Origin: an uncultured Moraxella sp.
GTDB taxonomy: Bacteria; Pseudomonadota; Gammaproteobacteria; Pseudomonadales; Moraxellaceae
Length of the DNA: 7,255 bases
Assembly: GCA_927911235.1 (NCBI GenBank)
Contig: CAKMOY010000076.1
Coordinates: 1-7,255 of the forward strand
Direction of reading: 5' to 3'
Shown: positions 6,187-7,255 of the stretch, piece by piece
How the letters are laid out: each line of letters opens with the position of its first letter
Position numbering within the stretch: position 1 is the first letter of the stretch
The notes under the pieces: generated by a model
What the model was told of the DNA's origin: nothing
The model's database searches: none
What the model saw: the letters and a program-made list of their open reading frames with translations, nothing else
Translations under genes and position numbers: made by a program

Positions 6187-6894
6187 TTAATTTTCCTTGA
6201 CAAACAGATAACCCTTACTACGCACGGTTTTGATACGTTTTGGATTTTCTGGATCATCGCCAATTTTTGGACGAATACGAGAGATACGCACATCAATTGA
6301 ACGGTCTTGACCATCGTACTCAATGCCACGCAAACGCTCAAAAATATCTTCACGAGACAAAATACGACCTGCATTAGAAGCCAATAACCACAATAAATCA
6401 TACTCGGCACTGGTAAAATCAACCAATTCATCATTCAGCGTTACCGAACGACCACCGTTGTCAATCACCAAATCACCAAATTCAAGGCGTTGCTCAACAT
6501 CGTCAGTCGGTGCGACATCAGAACGGCGTAACAACGCACGCAAACGTGCCAATAGCACACGTGGTTGGACAGGTTTGGCAACATAGTCATCTGCACCCAT
6601 TTCAAGTCCCAAAACTTGATCCATGTCATCGGTACGTGCAGTTAGCATTAAAATCGGATTGTGATATTGTGAACGCACTTCACGGCAAACCGTCAAGCCA
6701 TCACTACCTGGCAACATCACATCAAGCACCACGATATCAGGCTGTTCACTAATGATACGGCGAATGGCACGATTGCCATCGGTTTCAATCGCAACATCTA
6801 AACCATTTTTACGCAAGTAATCTTGGGTCAATGTTGCCAATCGTTCATCGTCTTCAACGATTAATACTTTGGGAATTAATTCTTCTTCAACCAT
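6187..6894 (-). CDS. bfmR: OmpR/PhoB-family response regulator, BfmR-like (235 aa)
   Basis: DNA-binding regulator, nearly colinear with Acinetobacter BfmR, which controls envelope, capsule and biofilm functions. The receiver domain (about 9-125) has the acidic pair Asp15-Asp16, phospho-acceptor Asp58 in VVLDVMLPG, Thr85, Tyr104 and Lys107 (AKP). The winged-helix output domain (about 135-232) has FTSAEYDLLWLLA and ends RSKGYLFVKEN. Start ATG at 6894: GGAG (6905-6902) is 7 nt upstream and MVEEELIPKVLIVEDD fits the family; a frame opening at 6957 adds 21 unsupported residues. In Acinetobacter the kinase gene bfmS follows; here a terminator follows. From memory, M. catarrhalis has a related envelope-stress regulator called MesR; equivalence is unverified. 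Confidence 0.93.
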   Translation of the reverse strand: MVEEELIPKVLIVEDDERLATLTQDYLRKNGLDVAIETDGNRAIRRIISEQPDIVVLDVMLPGSDGLTVCREVRSQYHNPILMLTARTDDMDQVLGLEMGADDYVAKPVQPRVLLARLRALLRRSDVAPTDDVEQRLEFGDLVIDNGGRSVTLNDELVDFTSAEYDLLWLLASNAGRILSREDIFERLRGIEYDGQDRSIDVRISRIRPKIGDDPENPKRIKTVRSKGYLFVKEN

Positions 6895-6923
6895 TTTTAT
6901 TCTCCAAAAATATGATACATTGT

Positions 6924-6948
6924 AATCAATTTTTTCCCAAAATTGATT
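6924..6948 (-). repeat. 10-bp perfect inverted repeat in the bfmR leader
   Basis: AATCAATTTT (6924-6933) and AAAATTGATT (6939-6948) flank a 5-nt spacer (GGGAA on the minus strand). In the mRNA it would form a stem-loop ending 18 nt before the Shine-Dalgarno site. It could be an RNA structure affecting translation or an operator. No T run follows, so it is not a terminator. Confidence 0.5.
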
Positions 6949-7027
6949 GTTTAACAAGGCATCAAATCAAAAAAACATTACCACAATTTTGATACAAAAT
7001 CTTGCTGAAGGATTTTACACCAAAGTT

Positions 7028-7033
7028 ATTATA
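7028..7033 (-). promoter_or_regulatory. Possible bfmR promoter -10 box
   Basis: A perfect TATAAT on the minus strand, 133 bp upstream of the bfmR ATG. No recognisable -35 is present at 16-18 bp (the sequence there is A-rich), which would suit an activator-dependent or self-activated promoter. The element is weakly supported in such AT-rich DNA. Confidence 0.4.
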
Positions 7034-7144
7034 ATGTAACAAAAAAACACGTTTTTTACTATTACTAAAACGTAACGAAAACCTAATTTATCGTAAGTTA
7101 CGTCTATATCATTCAATCATAAAAGCCAAAACAATAAAAAACAC

Positions 7145-7175
7145 AAAAAGATAGTAACTTACATTACTATCTTTT
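7145..7175 (-). terminator. Intrinsic terminator of the gene at the right edge
   Basis: AAAAGATAGTAA (7146-7157) pairs perfectly with TTACTATCTTTT (7164-7175) around a 6-nt loop. On the minus strand it continues T, GTG and then T6. It lies 28 nt after the stop at 7204 and isolates bfmR from the gene before it. The symmetric A and T runs allow bidirectional use. Confidence 0.85.
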
Positions 7176-7203
7176 CAATTTTCTGCTAAGCCATCATCTC
7201 TGA

Positions 7204-7254
7204 TTAAGCACGGTTACGGAATTTTTGCAAAGTTTGTAACTGAGCCAAAGATTC
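7204..7254 (-). CDS. C-terminal 16 codons of an unidentified gene (runs off the right edge)
   Basis: The minus-strand frame ending in TAA at 7206-7204 encodes ESLAQLQTLQKFRNRA. It is chosen over the other two frames because a strong terminator follows at a typical distance and the peptide is an ordinary polar, probably helical C-terminus. Too little is present to name the family. Confidence 0.5.
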   Translation of the reverse strand, partial: ESLAQLQTLQKFRNRA

Positions 7255-7255
7255 T

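Larger units (their letters stand above)
6895..7203 (-). other. 309-bp intergenic region upstream of bfmR
   Basis: No gene is visible. From right to left it holds the upstream gene's terminator (7145-7175), a 5-1-5 palindrome CGTAAGTTACG (7092-7102), a possible -10 box (7028-7033), a 10-bp inverted repeat in the predicted leader (6924-6948) and the bfmR ribosome binding site. Pentamers GTTAC/GTAAC recur at 7036-7040, 7072-7076 and 7097-7101. They could be sites for bfmR autoregulation, but that is speculative. Confidence 0.5.

Noticed and set aside
6895..6957. Twenty-one-residue N-terminal extension of the response regulator
   Set aside because: It covers the leader inverted repeat and the ribosome binding site; the family starts near the ATG at 6894.
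1..7255. tRNA, rRNA, CRISPR array or defence system
   Set aside because: I found no cloverleaf, no regularly spaced repeats and no defence-related protein on either strand; plus-strand frames are all shadows of the minus-strand genes.

Overview
The base composition (AT-rich, roughly 40% GC by eye) and the proteins point to a gammaproteobacterium of the family Moraxellaceae, most likely Moraxella or a close relative. The best markers are a response regulator very close to Acinetobacter BfmR and a quinol-type nitric oxide reductase with a neighbouring flavohaemoglobin. The assignment is by recognition, not by a database search. Every gene reads on the minus strand, so transcription runs from right to left.

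Layout in transcription order: (1) 7254-7204, the last 16 codons of an unidentified gene, closed by an intrinsic terminator (7145-7175). (2) 6894-6187, bfmR, an OmpR/PhoB-type response regulator with its own leader and a minus-strand-specific terminator (6140-6167); no histidine kinase follows. (3) 5946-4435, an ExaC/AcoD-type NAD-dependent (acet)aldehyde dehydrogenase with a 29-bp near-palindrome in its promoter region and a terminator (4373-4406). (4) 4163-1881, norB, a quinol-dependent NO reductase with all haem and FeB ligands. (5) 1623-436, hmp, a flavohaemoglobin NO dioxygenase. (6) 62-1, the first 20 codons of rpsL (ribosomal protein S12), with a good sigma70 promoter at 178-207.

The functional core is the norB-hmp pair. 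NorB reduces NO to N2O at the membrane when oxygen is low. Hmp oxidises NO to nitrate in the cytoplasm when oxygen is present. They are separate transcription units, with two hairpins between them, but their promoters carry closely matching 23-bp palindromic operators (20 of 23 positions identical) placed over the -10 region. The half-site resembles that of the NO-sensing repressor NsrR, so the two genes probably form one NO regulon.

The most unusual structure is a 200-bp element (237-436) between hmp and rpsL. It has 13-bp perfect terminal inverted repeats and flanking TA dinucleotides, like a non-autonomous MITE. It sits exactly in the hmp stop codon: removing it and one TA restores a TAA stop, while the present stop is TAG, made from the duplicated TA plus the first base of the element. 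It carries no gene but contains a hairpin that could act as a terminator between hmp and the rpsL promoter.
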